A stretch of 64,000 nucleotides of DNA, from assembly GCA_015056815.1 (NCBI GenBank), contig SVFN01000016.1:1-64000 (forward strand), written 5' to 3'. This stretch comes from Lachnospiraceae bacterium. Its GTDB lineage: Bacteria > Bacillota > Clostridia > Lachnospirales > Lachnospiraceae. The translations under genes and the position numbers were made by a program. Shown here in pieces: positions 43,681 through 52,122 of the stretch. Numbering within the stretch: the first letter of the stretch is position 1; each line of letters opens with the position of its first letter. The notes below the pieces were generated by a model, which worked only from the letters and a program-made list of their open reading frames with translations, had not been told where the DNA came from and did not search any database.

Positions 43681-44499
43681 TTAGCCAAGTAATGATAATA
43701 CACCCTGATTTGACTGGTTAGCCTGTGCCAACATAGACTGTCCTGCCTGAGCAAGGATGTTATTGTTGGAGAACTTAACCATCTCAGTAGCCATATCTGT
43801 ATCACGGATAGCAGATTCAGCAGCTGTGGTATTCTCTACTACATTGTCTAAGTTCTTGATGGTATGCTCTAATCTGTTCTGTACAGCACCGAGATCAGAT
43901 CTCTGCTTAGAAACGCTCTCAAGAGCTGTCTTGATCTTTCCAATTGCCTCCTGAGCTTTTGAATTATTTGCTCCGGCCACGGTAACACCTGTCAAGCCAA
44001 TAGCAGATGCTTTCATCTTGTCAATCGTAATGCCGATAAACTGACCAGCCTCTGCACCAACTGCCAAATTCTTACCTGTAAATGTACCGTCTAACAGATT
44101 CTGCTCATTGAATGTAGTCGTAGAAGCAACTCTATCAATTTCAGATACAAGAGCCTGTACTTCTGCATTGATATAATCACGATCTTTGCTAGTCTGGGTA
44201 TCATTAGATGCCTTAACTGCCAGCTCATTCATACGCTGTAACATATCGTGTACTTCACCAAGAGCACCTTCAGCTGTCTGTACGCAGGAGATACCATCCT
44301 GTGCGTTAGCAGAAGCCTGTGTAAGACCTCTTACCTGACGTCTCATCTTCTCGGAAATCGCAAGACCTGCTGCATCATCTGCTGCACGGTTGATCTTGTA
44401 ACCGGAAGATAATTTCTCTGTAGACTTAGCCTGTGATGAAGTTGTAACGCCTAACATCCTGTTAGAATTCATTGCTGTAAGATTGTGTTGTACTACCAT
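43681..44499 (-). CDS. hag: Flagellin
   Basis: 272 residues, so a short flagellin of mostly D0 and D1 domains. N-terminus [20 protein letters not shown], then [20 protein letters not shown]; the C-terminus [20 protein letters not shown] with LLG at the end is the D0 helix used in filament packing and export. The D1 motif [17 protein letters not shown] corresponds to the stretch read by TLR5 in other flagellins. The variable middle ([19 protein letters not shown]) is small, with several Ser/Thr. AAGGAGG stands 8 bases before the ATG. It is made from its own sigma-28 promoter (44629-44655) with a leader of about 120 bases holding GGA hairpins, and is ended by a strong terminator. Confidence 0.97.
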   Translation of the reverse strand: MVVQHNLTAMNSNRMLGVTTSSQAKSTEKLSSGYKINRAADDAAGLAISEKMRRQVRGLTQASANAQDGISCVQTAEGALGEVHDMLQRMNELAVKASNDTQTSKDRDYINAEVQALVSEIDRVASTTTFNEQNLLDGTFTGKNLAVGAEAGQFIGITIDKMKASAIGLTGVTVAGANNSKAQEAIGKIKTALESVSKQRSDLGAVQNRLEHTIKNLDNVVENTTAAESAIRDTDMATEMVKFSNNNILAQAGQSMLAQANQSNQGVLSLLG

Positions 44500-44523
44500 A
44501 ATATATTCCTCCTTGAATTTGAA

Positions 44524-44562
44524 TCGGCTTCCCTGCCGAGTTTAGTCCCCTTTCCAATGGGA
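44524..44562 (-). promoter_or_regulatory. Probable CsrA-binding hairpins in the flagellin leader
   Basis: On the minus strand TCGGC-AGGGAA-GCCGA (44539-44524) puts GGA in a loop, the CsrA target form. A second weaker hairpin (44562-44546) has TTGGAAA between TCCC and GGGGA. The flagellin ribosome site AAGGAGGA (44514-44507) holds further GGA motifs 17-20 bases from the first loop, close to the spacing known for dual-site CsrA binding. In Bacillus, CsrA represses hag translation in this way. Confidence 0.6.
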
Positions 44563-44628
44563 TCTGCACGGCCGTTTGCGTCTCCTATTAAATTGGGGTG
44601 GTTAAAAGTAATTGTTTTACTTGTATTA

Positions 44629-44655
44629 TATATCGGACATTGTCCAATATACTTA
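44629..44655 (-). promoter_or_regulatory. Sigma-28 (SigD/FliA) promoter of flagellin
   Basis: Minus strand: TAAG (44655-44652), exactly 15 bases, then CCGATATA (44636-44629). It is close to the Gram-positive SigD consensus (TAAA-N15-CCGATAT). It lies 130 bases before the flagellin ATG, within the gap after the FliT-like gene. Confidence 0.85.
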
Positions 44656-44685
44656 ATACCTTTTTTTAAAAAAATCGAATTTTTT

Positions 44686-45168
44686 TTAATTCTTTGAATC
44701 CAGAAAATGAGGCGGAACATGGTTGCGGTTTTTCATATTATTATAATAGTTTAAAGCCGTCTTGCTCCCGACCCTGCCGGTCTTGATCCGGTCTCTTTCC
44801 GTTTTAAAAAAGTCTTCCAGCGCTTTCTTATTGCGCGCTTCTCCCGCCTGAATTGTTACACTTTTCTCTGTGATTGCCGAAATCAGCGCTTTCATTTGCA
44901 GGATTTCTGTCGCATATGGCTTTCTACCCTCATCCGTAGACAGTTCCTTCTCCACATAATGAAAGACTCTGTCAAAACCTTCATCCAGTTCATCCAATTC
45001 ACTGATCAGCCCGTCTTTTTCCTCAGCCTCGCGGTCAAAGGCATCCTCATCGAGTGGCTCCGTTTTGATGATATCCGTCTGCTTCCGGTTAATCTGTATG
45101 ATCTGCGATAACACCTTGTCTTTCTTTTGTAAACTGTCAATCAATATTCCTATGTACTGTTTCGTCAT
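44686..45168 (-). CDS. FliT/FlgN-like flagellar chaperone
   Basis: 160 residues, helical and charged: QYIGILIDSLQKKDKVLSQI, LDEDAFDREAEEKDGLISEL and DELDEGFDRVFHYVEKEL. It follows fliS with a short gap, the usual place of fliT, and precedes flagellin. No closer family signature is visible, so FliT versus another FlgN-like chaperone is not decided. It probably binds a late export substrate such as FliD and keeps it from assembling in the cytoplasm. Confidence 0.7.
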   Translation of the reverse strand: MTKQYIGILIDSLQKKDKVLSQIIQINRKQTDIIKTEPLDEDAFDREAEEKDGLISELDELDEGFDRVFHYVEKELSTDEGRKPYATEILQMKALISAITEKSVTIQAGEARNKKALEDFFKTERDRIKTGRVGSKTALNYYNNMKNRNHVPPHFLDSKN

Positions 45169-45176
45169 ATCATCAC

Positions 45177-45560
45177 CTACGATACCGGGATCTTATTGCG
45201 CCGCATAACTTCCTTCCATGTGTCCCTCATGGAGCGGATATGTGTATTGATCTCCTCCAGGATTTCTTTGTCTTTACTGATATTGGCTTCGATCAGCCTC
45301 TGCTGAAGATACACATATACCCTGTCAAAATCCTGTGCCACCGGATATTTCATATCCAGTGTAGCGCGAAATTCTTCAATGATCTTTTGCACCCTGATGA
45401 TATTGTGGTTCGCTTTCTCCATGTCCTTCTTCTCGATGGCGATGATCGCCATGTTACAGAATTTGATTGCGCCCTCATAAAGCATCAGCGTAAGCTCTGC
45501 CGGCGATGCTGTCAATATTTTACTGTTATTGTATTGTGCATATGGATTCGGTAATGCCAT
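45177..45560 (-). CDS. fliS: Flagellar export chaperone FliS
   Basis: 127 residues, full length for FliS. YAQYNNSKILTASPAELTLM and LYEGAIKFCNMAIIAIEKKD are the family N-terminal signature; VQKIIEEFRATLDMKYPVAQ and IRSMRDTWKEVM follow. FliS binds the flagellin C-terminus before export. It lies between fliD and the FliT-like gene on one transcript. Confidence 0.95.
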   Translation of the reverse strand: MALPNPYAQYNNSKILTASPAELTLMLYEGAIKFCNMAIIAIEKKDMEKANHNIIRVQKIIEEFRATLDMKYPVAQDFDRVYVYLQQRLIEANISKDKEILEEINTHIRSMRDTWKEVMRRNKIPVS

Positions 45561-45590
45561 AGTACAACCTCCTGTTGTTATGTCATTTTA

Positions 45591-47225
45591 CTACATGCCT
45601 AACATACCGGATATCGCGCTGGTCTTGGAAGACAGCTTGGCAAGGGCAGTCTCCATCTTACTGAACTTACTGTACCATTTATCCTCCATGTCTTTGATCT
45701 TCTGCTCCTGTTTGGAGATTTTGCTCGTATAATCATCATACTCGCTTTTCATTTCCAGATCATTGTAGAAGGTCATAGCGCTTGAGAGTGATGTCTTAGC
45801 CATCAGCTTCTGCATCTGGGTATAGACACCGTTGGTCAGCTGCTGGAAAAAGTCTGCCACCAGATTCGGATCGCTCGCAATCGCGGCCTTTAATCTGTCT
45901 TCTTTCTGCGCAGAATATTCATCATCCGAATCTCCGTCTATATGTAAGGCATATCTGTCTTTATAAGTCGTATCAAAGTAGCTTCCGGTATTGATGCCAA
46001 AATCAGATAAATAAAATTTCTTATCACCAATCTGAATACCGGCTTGCATATACTGGCTCAGAGTATCCTGAATGCTTCCAAGAGAAGAATCTTTCCGAAG
46101 CAGGGAATCCTTGATCTTCTTCTCCCACTCCTCTACCTCGTCATCAGACATCGCTTTCTTCTCTTCGGAGGTAAGCGGCTGATATTTATCCGCGGAATCT
46201 GCTCCGTAAAGAGTCGAAATCTCATTGATCAATTCATTATAAGACTTCAAAAAGCTTTTGATCTGATCATAAATACCGTCATAATCCGTCGAGGTAGTAA
46301 GTGTTACCTCAGAATCTGTCTTTTCATTTACAGAAAACGTCAGACCATTTACGGTAAAGGTATTACTCTCAAAGCTGAAATCCGCACCATTCAGTTTAAT
46401 CTCGGCATTGCTGCCTGAAATACGAGTGGCTTTCTCCGAAAAAACAGGACTTTCAGCGGTATTTCCCAAAGCATAATTTGCCACCTCGATCTTTGCTGCG
46501 TCTCCGCTTGCAAGATATTCGCGGTACAGTGCTTTTGTCTTATCATTTTCGTTATCCGCATCCACTTTATTGATGCCAAGCTTCGTCAGTACATCAAAGC
46601 TTGCCCGGTCATTTGCTGCAAGTGCAAAGTCTGCCTTTTCTCCGGTGGACGTGGCGCTGATAAAGAATCTCTGGTTCGTCTCGTCAAAGCTGGCGTTCAC
46701 GCCTGCTTTCTTCAACTGGCTGACCACATCTCCAATAGTCGAAGCACCGCTCAGACTGATGTCTGTCGTTTTGTCTCCGGTCGTCAGAGTAAAGCTGAGG
46801 GAATCTCCCTCTGAAAGCCCCATCCCCGTCATCTCGCTCAACTTCGTTGTGGATGTGTAGGATGCTCTTTTCCCTTGATCATCGGTAAGCTCAGCGCCGG
46901 TCAGATAGCCGGATTTGGCCAGCTTATCCACTTTAAGAGTCTGCACGCCGTCCACTGCATTACTTCCGGATACCACACTTACCGCATTCGGATTGGATAC
47001 CTTTGTCGCTTTCTTCTTATAAGCATCCGAAAAACGCATGTTACTCAAGGTCTTCTGATGAAAACTGAAGATCTTGGAATTCAGCGTCTTCCATGCGGTC
47101 TGCTTCCAGCTCAGCTTCGTCTGGTCTTTGACGATCTTTTGTTTTTTATAACTCTGGGCAGATACGAGTTCGGATATGATAGACTCTGTATCCAACCCGG
47201 AGTTCATACCTGTGATACGTATCAT
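45591..47225 (-). CDS. fliD: Flagellar filament cap protein FliD
   Basis: 544 residues. The FliD N-terminus is clear (IRITGMNSGLDTESIISELV, SWKQTAWKTLNSKIFSFHQK), with a beta-rich middle and a C-terminal helical region (AIASDPNLVADFFQQ, QEQKIKDMEDKWYSKFSKME) that ends in SGMLGM. It caps the growing filament and folds flagellin. It sits between flaG and fliS in the standard Gram-positive order. Confidence 0.95.
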   Translation of the reverse strand: MIRITGMNSGLDTESIISELVSAQSYKKQKIVKDQTKLSWKQTAWKTLNSKIFSFHQKTLSNMRFSDAYKKKATKVSNPNAVSVVSGSNAVDGVQTLKVDKLAKSGYLTGAELTDDQGKRASYTSTTKLSEMTGMGLSEGDSLSFTLTTGDKTTDISLSGASTIGDVVSQLKKAGVNASFDETNQRFFISATSTGEKADFALAANDRASFDVLTKLGINKVDADNENDKTKALYREYLASGDAAKIEVANYALGNTAESPVFSEKATRISGSNAEIKLNGADFSFESNTFTVNGLTFSVNEKTDSEVTLTTSTDYDGIYDQIKSFLKSYNELINEISTLYGADSADKYQPLTSEEKKAMSDDEVEEWEKKIKDSLLRKDSSLGSIQDTLSQYMQAGIQIGDKKFYLSDFGINTGSYFDTTYKDRYALHIDGDSDDEYSAQKEDRLKAAIASDPNLVADFFQQLTNGVYTQMQKLMAKTSLSSAMTFYNDLEMKSEYDDYTSKISKQEQKIKDMEDKWYSKFSKMETALAKLSSKTSAISGMLGM

Positions 47226-47237
47226 AAGCGAAACCTC

Positions 47238-47705
47238 CTATCGCTTCTCATCCACCAAAATACCTGCCATCTCCCAGACTTTGGCGATCATGTCCAGAGT
47301 CTTCTCGGGCGGCAGTTCTTTGATGACCTCTTTGCTCTTTTTATCCACAATCTTGATCGTAACACGGTTCGTCTTGTCATGGATGCCGAATACCGCTTCG
47401 GAATTGGCATTCTTATTAAACTGCTCAACCGCCTTTTTGATCCTCTCGTTGGTTATCTGCTGCTGTTCTTCCTGTGTGCGGGCTGCCTGCTGGTAATAAG
47501 TTCCCTGTCCCTGCGCATCCTGTCCGTCCGCACTGCTCTCCTGCGTCTTCGCGACGCCGGCTGTCGTCTGATCAAGCTTCGCTCCTGTCTCCTGTGCAGC
47601 AGCATCCGTGCCGTCTGCAGGAATCCCCTCTACCCTTACCGGTTTTGCGGCCGGAGTCACCTGCGCCTGATACGTCATCATACTTCCTAATGGTTCAATA
47701 GCCAT
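47238..47705 (-). CDS. flaG: FlaG family flagellar protein
   Basis: 155 residues from the ATG at 47705. GGAGGTGATC lies directly upstream, a near-complete match to the 16S tail, whereas the ATG at 47720 lies ahead of that site. The C-terminal half is the FlaG domain: VFGIHDKTNRVTIKIVDKKS, EVIKELPPEKTLDMIAKVWE and MAGILVDEKR. The N-terminal half is a low-complexity Ala/Gln/Thr linker. FlaG is thought to tune filament length or stability. Confidence 0.9.
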   Translation of the reverse strand: MAIEPLGSMMTYQAQVTPAAKPVRVEGIPADGTDAAAQETGAKLDQTTAGVAKTQESSADGQDAQGQGTYYQQAARTQEEQQQITNERIKKAVEQFNKNANSEAVFGIHDKTNRVTIKIVDKKSKEVIKELPPEKTLDMIAKVWEMAGILVDEKR

Positions 47706-47808
47706 TCTGATCACCTCCATGTGTCATGCTATACGATTGCTGTCCCTCAACAGCTATAAATTGATACCTCATTGTTACTATCGGCTTACATACACCAAAA
47801 GTTTACCC

Positions 47809-48027
47809 TTATTTGAAGAGATTTGCAAGAGCTTCCAGTCCTTCGATCTCCATTGCCTCTTTGTTTGCTTCCTGGATCTGGAGATAGACCTCCTTACGGT
47901 ATACCGGTACTTCCTTGGGAGCCGCGATACCGATTTTCACCTGCTCTCCCTTTACCTCCAAAACTGTGATCTCGATATTATTGTTGATCACGATCGCTTC
48001 GTTTTTCTTTCTTGTCAGTGCCAGCAT
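47809..48027 (-). CDS. csrA: Carbon storage / flagellin translation regulator CsrA
   Basis: 72 residues starting MLALTRKKNEAIVI. The ATG at 48027 is used because GGTGA lies 5 bases before it, while the ATG at 48036 touches the site. The RNA-binding strand is intact (IEITVLEVKGEQVKIGI, GIAAPKEVPVYRKEVY). CsrA is a dimer that blocks ribosome binding at GGA sites; the target is probably flagellin. One base separates it from fliW, giving tight coupling. Confidence 0.95.
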   Translation of the reverse strand: MLALTRKKNEAIVINNNIEITVLEVKGEQVKIGIAAPKEVPVYRKEVYLQIQEANKEAMEIEGLEALANLFK

Positions 48028-48028
48028 A

Positions 48029-48487
48029 TCATTCACCGCCCTTTCTCGCCTTTAAGATCTCGTAAATCGGGAATTTCACATCGCAGTCCTTGCCCTCTGC
48101 GATGACCTGACACGCTTTGCAGGTATTGGCATTGATCACGATGGGACCTTTTAGATTGGCAGTCATCTTAGTGATATCACTTGGTACGGTAACTGTGACC
48201 AGTACTAAAAGGCTGTCCTGATCAAATTCCCCCAGGGATTTTAGCCATTCTTCCTCCACCTGGGGATTGTAGTCCTCAAGTATGGAAAGCGGATTGATGA
48301 CCGGCATGGCAAAGTTCGGCTCCTGCATGGACTGCAGCCACTCCAGGCCTCCCGCTTCGCTTTTTTCCGTGTCGTAGATCAGTGCAAACTCTTTCAGATC
48401 CGGAAATCCCACAAGCCCGTTCACGAAGGTGATGATCTTATCATCTTCTATATCGATTTCCCCAAAAATACGTGTTGTAATCTGCAT
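48029..48487 (-). CDS. fliW: Flagellar assembly factor FliW
   Basis: 152 residues. FGEIDIEDDKIITFVNGLVG, FPDLKEFALI, FAMPVINPLSILEDYNPQVE and NLKGPIVINANTCKACQVI are typical of FliW. FliW binds CsrA or flagellin in exchange, so free cytoplasmic flagellin releases FliW to let CsrA shut off flagellin translation. The gene is directly upstream of csrA, with the TGA one base before the csrA ATG. Confidence 0.95.
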   Translation of the reverse strand: MQITTRIFGEIDIEDDKIITFVNGLVGFPDLKEFALIYDTEKSEAGGLEWLQSMQEPNFAMPVINPLSILEDYNPQVEEEWLKSLGEFDQDSLLVLVTVTVPSDITKMTANLKGPIVINANTCKACQVIAEGKDCDVKFPIYEILKARKGGE

Positions 48488-48533
48488 ACCTTCTACTCTC
48501 CTTTTCGTTTATTCTCTTATGATAGATAAGATG

Positions 48534-48550
48534 TCGGGTTCAAAACCCGA
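48534..48550. repeat. Short intercistronic hairpin between flgL and fliW
   Basis: TCGGGTT-CAA-AACCCGA, a perfect 7-bp stem with a 3-base loop, in a gap of about 105 bases. No T-tract follows on the minus strand, so it is probably an mRNA processing or stability element. Confidence 0.45.
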
Positions 48551-48592
48551 TATCCGAATCGCTCCGCGCTTCGCACTCCCGCAATCCTGATA

Positions 48593-50119
48593 TCATAGAT
48601 AATTAAGTAACGTAGTCTGGGCGATCTTGCCGGTCGCCATAAGGGCAGCCTGATAAGAAAGCTCCACACTGCTTAAATTGATAGCTACTTCCGTAATATC
48701 CGCATCTTCATTATCGGAAGTAAGCTCTTTAAAACTGGTCTGCTGGGCAGAAAGGCGATTGGCCACCAGATCCACTCTCGCCTGACGGTTGCCGGTAGCG
48801 GTAAGGGCTACGTTCGCTCTGTCGATATATGCCTGTGTTTTGGTAATACCTTTCTCAAAGTCTTTTTGCATCTTGTCCTTGAGCATATCGCCTGCTTTAT
48901 TTGCCGCATCCAGCCGCTCCTGTACCTGTGTCGCCGTGGGATCGGTAGTGCTGTCTGAGCGCTTCAGAAGGGCTTTCAGATCGGAGATCTTTGCCTCCAT
49001 ATCGATCACATTCTGTATTGAGGTCACAAGCTCATCCACGTCTCTTCCCATATCCAGCGTATATACTTCTTTTGCCAGTGTATTCACACGCACAGTCTGG
49101 TTATAGCCCACATCATAATTGATGATCTGTGCGTTGACATTCAGCGGATCCAAAAATTCCTCGTTGTATTTTTTGACCGTACCGTCTTTGTCCGTGGTCT
49201 CGCAATAATAAAAATGCTCCGGTCGCAGATCGCCTGCAACAAATTTGGACTTTTCGTAGGTGATGGCGATTTCTCCTTCATCAACGTCCTGTGTCGCCAC
49301 ATCATCGATGGTCGCCTGTAATGCTGCATAAGACGCATCATTCAGCAGAATCTCGCCTGTCTCCGGTATAAAGATGGCTTCCGCTGTCCCTTTGGTGATT
49401 TCCATATACGGATCGTCCGTTCCATTGATCGACATAACCTGCGGTGCGATGGAGCCTCCACTGTAATTAATTACCGGAGCCGTTTCATCGCAATTATCAT
49501 ATGCAAGCCTGATGCGGTGGATCGTATTCTGACTGACCTGTGACTCCATCGTGGTCCCGATATCCGAAGTAGTCACTTTATCCAGATCTGCCACATCCAC
49601 ATAGGTAATGTCCTCCACATTGGCCCTGGAAAGCTGCTCCGTGATCTTGTAGGAAGGCGCTTTCTTCGCGTCCGTCGCAAAAGAGAGGGAAAGATCCGTG
49701 CGGTAGCCGGTAAACACGTAGCGCCCCGCATAGTCCGCATCTCCGGTAGAATAGATCTCATCTCTGAGCGCCTGCAGGCTCTCTAAGATTTTCTGTCTGT
49801 CCTGTGCGGTATCATATCCCACCGAGCCCTTGACACATTGTTTATTCATCTCAGTCAGGACATCCACTGTCGTACTGATGGAAGCCTCTGTCACTTTCAG
49901 CCAGGAGGTGGCGTCCGGCACGTTTTTCTCATAGTACTGCGTCACCTGGCTTAAATTGGTGCGAAGCCGCAGTGCACGGATCGCAATAACAGGATCGTCA
50001 CTGGGTCTTGAGATCTTGGCACCGGTAGACATCTGTGTATTATACTTGTCTTCCAGCTGTTTATTGATATTGATGTTGGACATCGCATTATTCTGAATGA
50101 TCTTATTCGTAATTCTCAT
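48593..50119 (-). CDS. flgL: Flagellar hook-filament junction protein FlgL
   Basis: 508 residues. The N-terminus is classical (MRITNKIIQNNAMSNININK, QMSTGAKISRPSDDPVIAIR) and the C-terminus is helical (VELSYQAALMATGKIAQTTL). The middle insert (about residues 150-360) is longer than in Enterobacteria and explains the length. FlgL joins the hook to the filament with FlgK. It follows the two flgK genes, as expected. Confidence 0.93.
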   Translation of the reverse strand: MRITNKIIQNNAMSNININKQLEDKYNTQMSTGAKISRPSDDPVIAIRALRLRTNLSQVTQYYEKNVPDATSWLKVTEASISTTVDVLTEMNKQCVKGSVGYDTAQDRQKILESLQALRDEIYSTGDADYAGRYVFTGYRTDLSLSFATDAKKAPSYKITEQLSRANVEDITYVDVADLDKVTTSDIGTTMESQVSQNTIHRIRLAYDNCDETAPVINYSGGSIAPQVMSINGTDDPYMEITKGTAEAIFIPETGEILLNDASYAALQATIDDVATQDVDEGEIAITYEKSKFVAGDLRPEHFYYCETTDKDGTVKKYNEEFLDPLNVNAQIINYDVGYNQTVRVNTLAKEVYTLDMGRDVDELVTSIQNVIDMEAKISDLKALLKRSDSTTDPTATQVQERLDAANKAGDMLKDKMQKDFEKGITKTQAYIDRANVALTATGNRQARVDLVANRLSAQQTSFKELTSDNEDADITEVAINLSSVELSYQAALMATGKIAQTTLLNYL

Positions 50120-50133
50120 AAATATACCCCCAA

Positions 50134-51972
50134 TTATACACCGGTCTGCAGGATCAGGCGATCGTAGACTTCCTTCATCACCTGGATCACTTTGGACGCC
50201 AGTGAATATGCATGCTGGTAAGAAACCAGATTCAGTGCTTCTTCATCCTCATCCACGCCGCTGATGGATTCCCGCTGATTATCGATCGCCAGTGCGATAT
50301 TCTCAAAAGTAGTGCTGAACGTATTGGCATTGGAAGCATTGAGCGATATGTCTGCCAGAATACATTGTAAAAACTCTTCGGATGAACAGCCTCTGAATTC
50401 CATTTTGTCTTTGTTGGTACGAAGATCGATCAGATCCTCGACCACATCATAGGCAGATACGCCCTTGGTCTCACCGGTATGTGTCGGGAACAGTTCCGGA
50501 TCATCCAGCAGATATTTGTTGATCGAAAAATTACCCGCTGTCATGCAGTAAAACGTATCCTTTACATTGGAAGCATTTTCATCCGGAACGATCTGTGTAT
50601 TATCACTTTTGTTGAAGGCCACGAAAAACGCCTGTGGCTCGTTGCCGTATCCGTCCACCGCCCCGTCCTGGGTCACGATCTTGTTAAACACTCTCGCATA
50701 ATTGCGGCACCATTCATTCATCTGTTCCTGATAATAAGGGATCCCCTGATAATCGATGGAATAGCCAACAAATGCCTCCTGTCCGACTTTTGCTTCCGTC
50801 GGATCCACATCTGTCGGTTTGGCAGGATCCAAATGGAAAGTATAGGAAACGATCTCTCCATCTGCGCCGTAATCCGCTTCAAAGGAATCATAATAAAACA
50901 GTTTGGCATCTGCCGTCAGAGCTCCCGACTGGTTCAAAATCGCCTTATCGAGATCCTTTAACCAGGATCCTTCCACCCGGATCGTAATGCTCTCTTCCGT
51001 AGCAGACTGGACATAGCCGCGGAAGTTCTCCTGATTGTTGCCGTCTCTCATCTCGATCAGCCCGCGGAGCGCCCCTCCGATCGACTGATTGTACATATAG
51101 AAATTGCGGCCGTCTTTCCATTTGATGTCAAAAAGACCTGTGGCATCCGATTGATTGATGCTGTCAGATGCCGCTCTTGCCACACACTCAAGCTGATAAT
51201 AATCGGAGCCGTCTACCAATTTCTGTCCGCCGGCAATCTGGACCTGGAATCTTGTCGCTCCGGTCTCTCTGTCCGGTTGGTTGGTATCATAAACCGGGGT
51301 TTCCAGACATTTGACATCCACCAGCTCGGAAAGCTGATCAATGATATGATCTCTTTTGTCGCGAAGCTCATTCGCCTTAACCCCTGTCAGTTCGACTACA
51401 TTGATCTGTTTATTGAGCGATGCGATCTCAGCCGCATGTGTATTGATGCTGTCTGTCACATTCTTGATCTCGGAATTGATATCCAGCTGCATCTTCTCCA
51501 GTGTCTGAGCCATCGTATTAAAATAATAGCTCAGATTCTGTGCATAGCCGATAAACTGTGTCTTGGTCGTCTTACTGTCTGCATTCTTCATGACTTCCTG
51601 TAAGGACTCGCACATCTGATTATAAATCTCTGTAAATCCCCGAACCGTCTTGTCACTCTTAAAATGATCCTCCATCTGTTTCATATAATTGGCGATCACG
51701 CTGTACTCGCCCACACTGGCATTATTATTCCAGTATTTGTAATCATAAAAAGAATCTCTCTGACGGTCGATGGACTCCGTGTCCACACCCGCACCCATAC
51801 AGCCGTATCTGGCATAGGTACGGATCGCTGTGGCGGCCGTTTGGGTGACAAGCTGTCTGGAGTATCCTTCCGTATTCACGTTTGCAATATTGTTGGCGGT
51901 CGTGTTGAGTGCGGCATTGGCTGCCACGAGTCCGGTATAACCGGTATTTAATCCTAAAAATGTTGATGGCAT
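50134..51972 (-). CDS. flgK: Second FlgK-type hook-associated protein
   Basis: 612 residues. The N-terminus STFLGLNTGYTGLVAANAAL, then NTTANNIANVNTEGYSRQLV, is the rod/hook-protein motif; the C-terminus SLASKVIQVMKEVYDRLILQ is also FlgK-like. A long middle domain (about residues 200-480) is not shared with the other copy. Two tandem flgK genes occur in Lachnospiraceae; whether both enter the junction is unknown. Fifteen bases separate it from flgL. Confidence 0.85.
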   Translation of the reverse strand: MPSTFLGLNTGYTGLVAANAALNTTANNIANVNTEGYSRQLVTQTAATAIRTYARYGCMGAGVDTESIDRQRDSFYDYKYWNNNASVGEYSVIANYMKQMEDHFKSDKTVRGFTEIYNQMCESLQEVMKNADSKTTKTQFIGYAQNLSYYFNTMAQTLEKMQLDINSEIKNVTDSINTHAAEIASLNKQINVVELTGVKANELRDKRDHIIDQLSELVDVKCLETPVYDTNQPDRETGATRFQVQIAGGQKLVDGSDYYQLECVARAASDSINQSDATGLFDIKWKDGRNFYMYNQSIGGALRGLIEMRDGNNQENFRGYVQSATEESITIRVEGSWLKDLDKAILNQSGALTADAKLFYYDSFEADYGADGEIVSYTFHLDPAKPTDVDPTEAKVGQEAFVGYSIDYQGIPYYQEQMNEWCRNYARVFNKIVTQDGAVDGYGNEPQAFFVAFNKSDNTQIVPDENASNVKDTFYCMTAGNFSINKYLLDDPELFPTHTGETKGVSAYDVVEDLIDLRTNKDKMEFRGCSSEEFLQCILADISLNASNANTFSTTFENIALAIDNQRESISGVDEDEEALNLVSYQHAYSLASKVIQVMKEVYDRLILQTGV

Positions 51973-52029
51973 GTATATTCCCCCTCATCCGTCAGATGCT
52001 GTATGCGCTTCTTATCGTGTCATTTATCT

Positions 52030-52065
52030 GTTACTGCTCACAGTCGTCCCGTCTGTGAAAGTAAC
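52030..52065. repeat. Intercistronic hairpin between the two flgK genes
   Basis: GTTACT (52030-52035) pairs with AGTAAC (52060-52065), and CACAG with CTGTG inside, around a 9-base loop. No T-tract. It lies in the 150-base gap that splits the two flgK genes and may adjust their ratio. Confidence 0.4.
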
Positions 52066-52122
52066 GGTTTATTGCGCCGCAAATGCGCAGTATATACATA
52101 TTTGGGCTGTGAATAGCAGTAT

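Noticed and set aside
44500-44690. Invertible flagellin promoter
   Set aside because: The leader has only the short GGA hairpins; no long inverted repeats flank the promoter, so inversion-based phase variation is not supported.
46875-47690. Plus-strand open frame of 271 codons over fliD and flaG
   Set aside because: It runs antisense to fully recognisable flagellar genes, has no ribosome site, and its residue pattern is a mirror of the sense codons.
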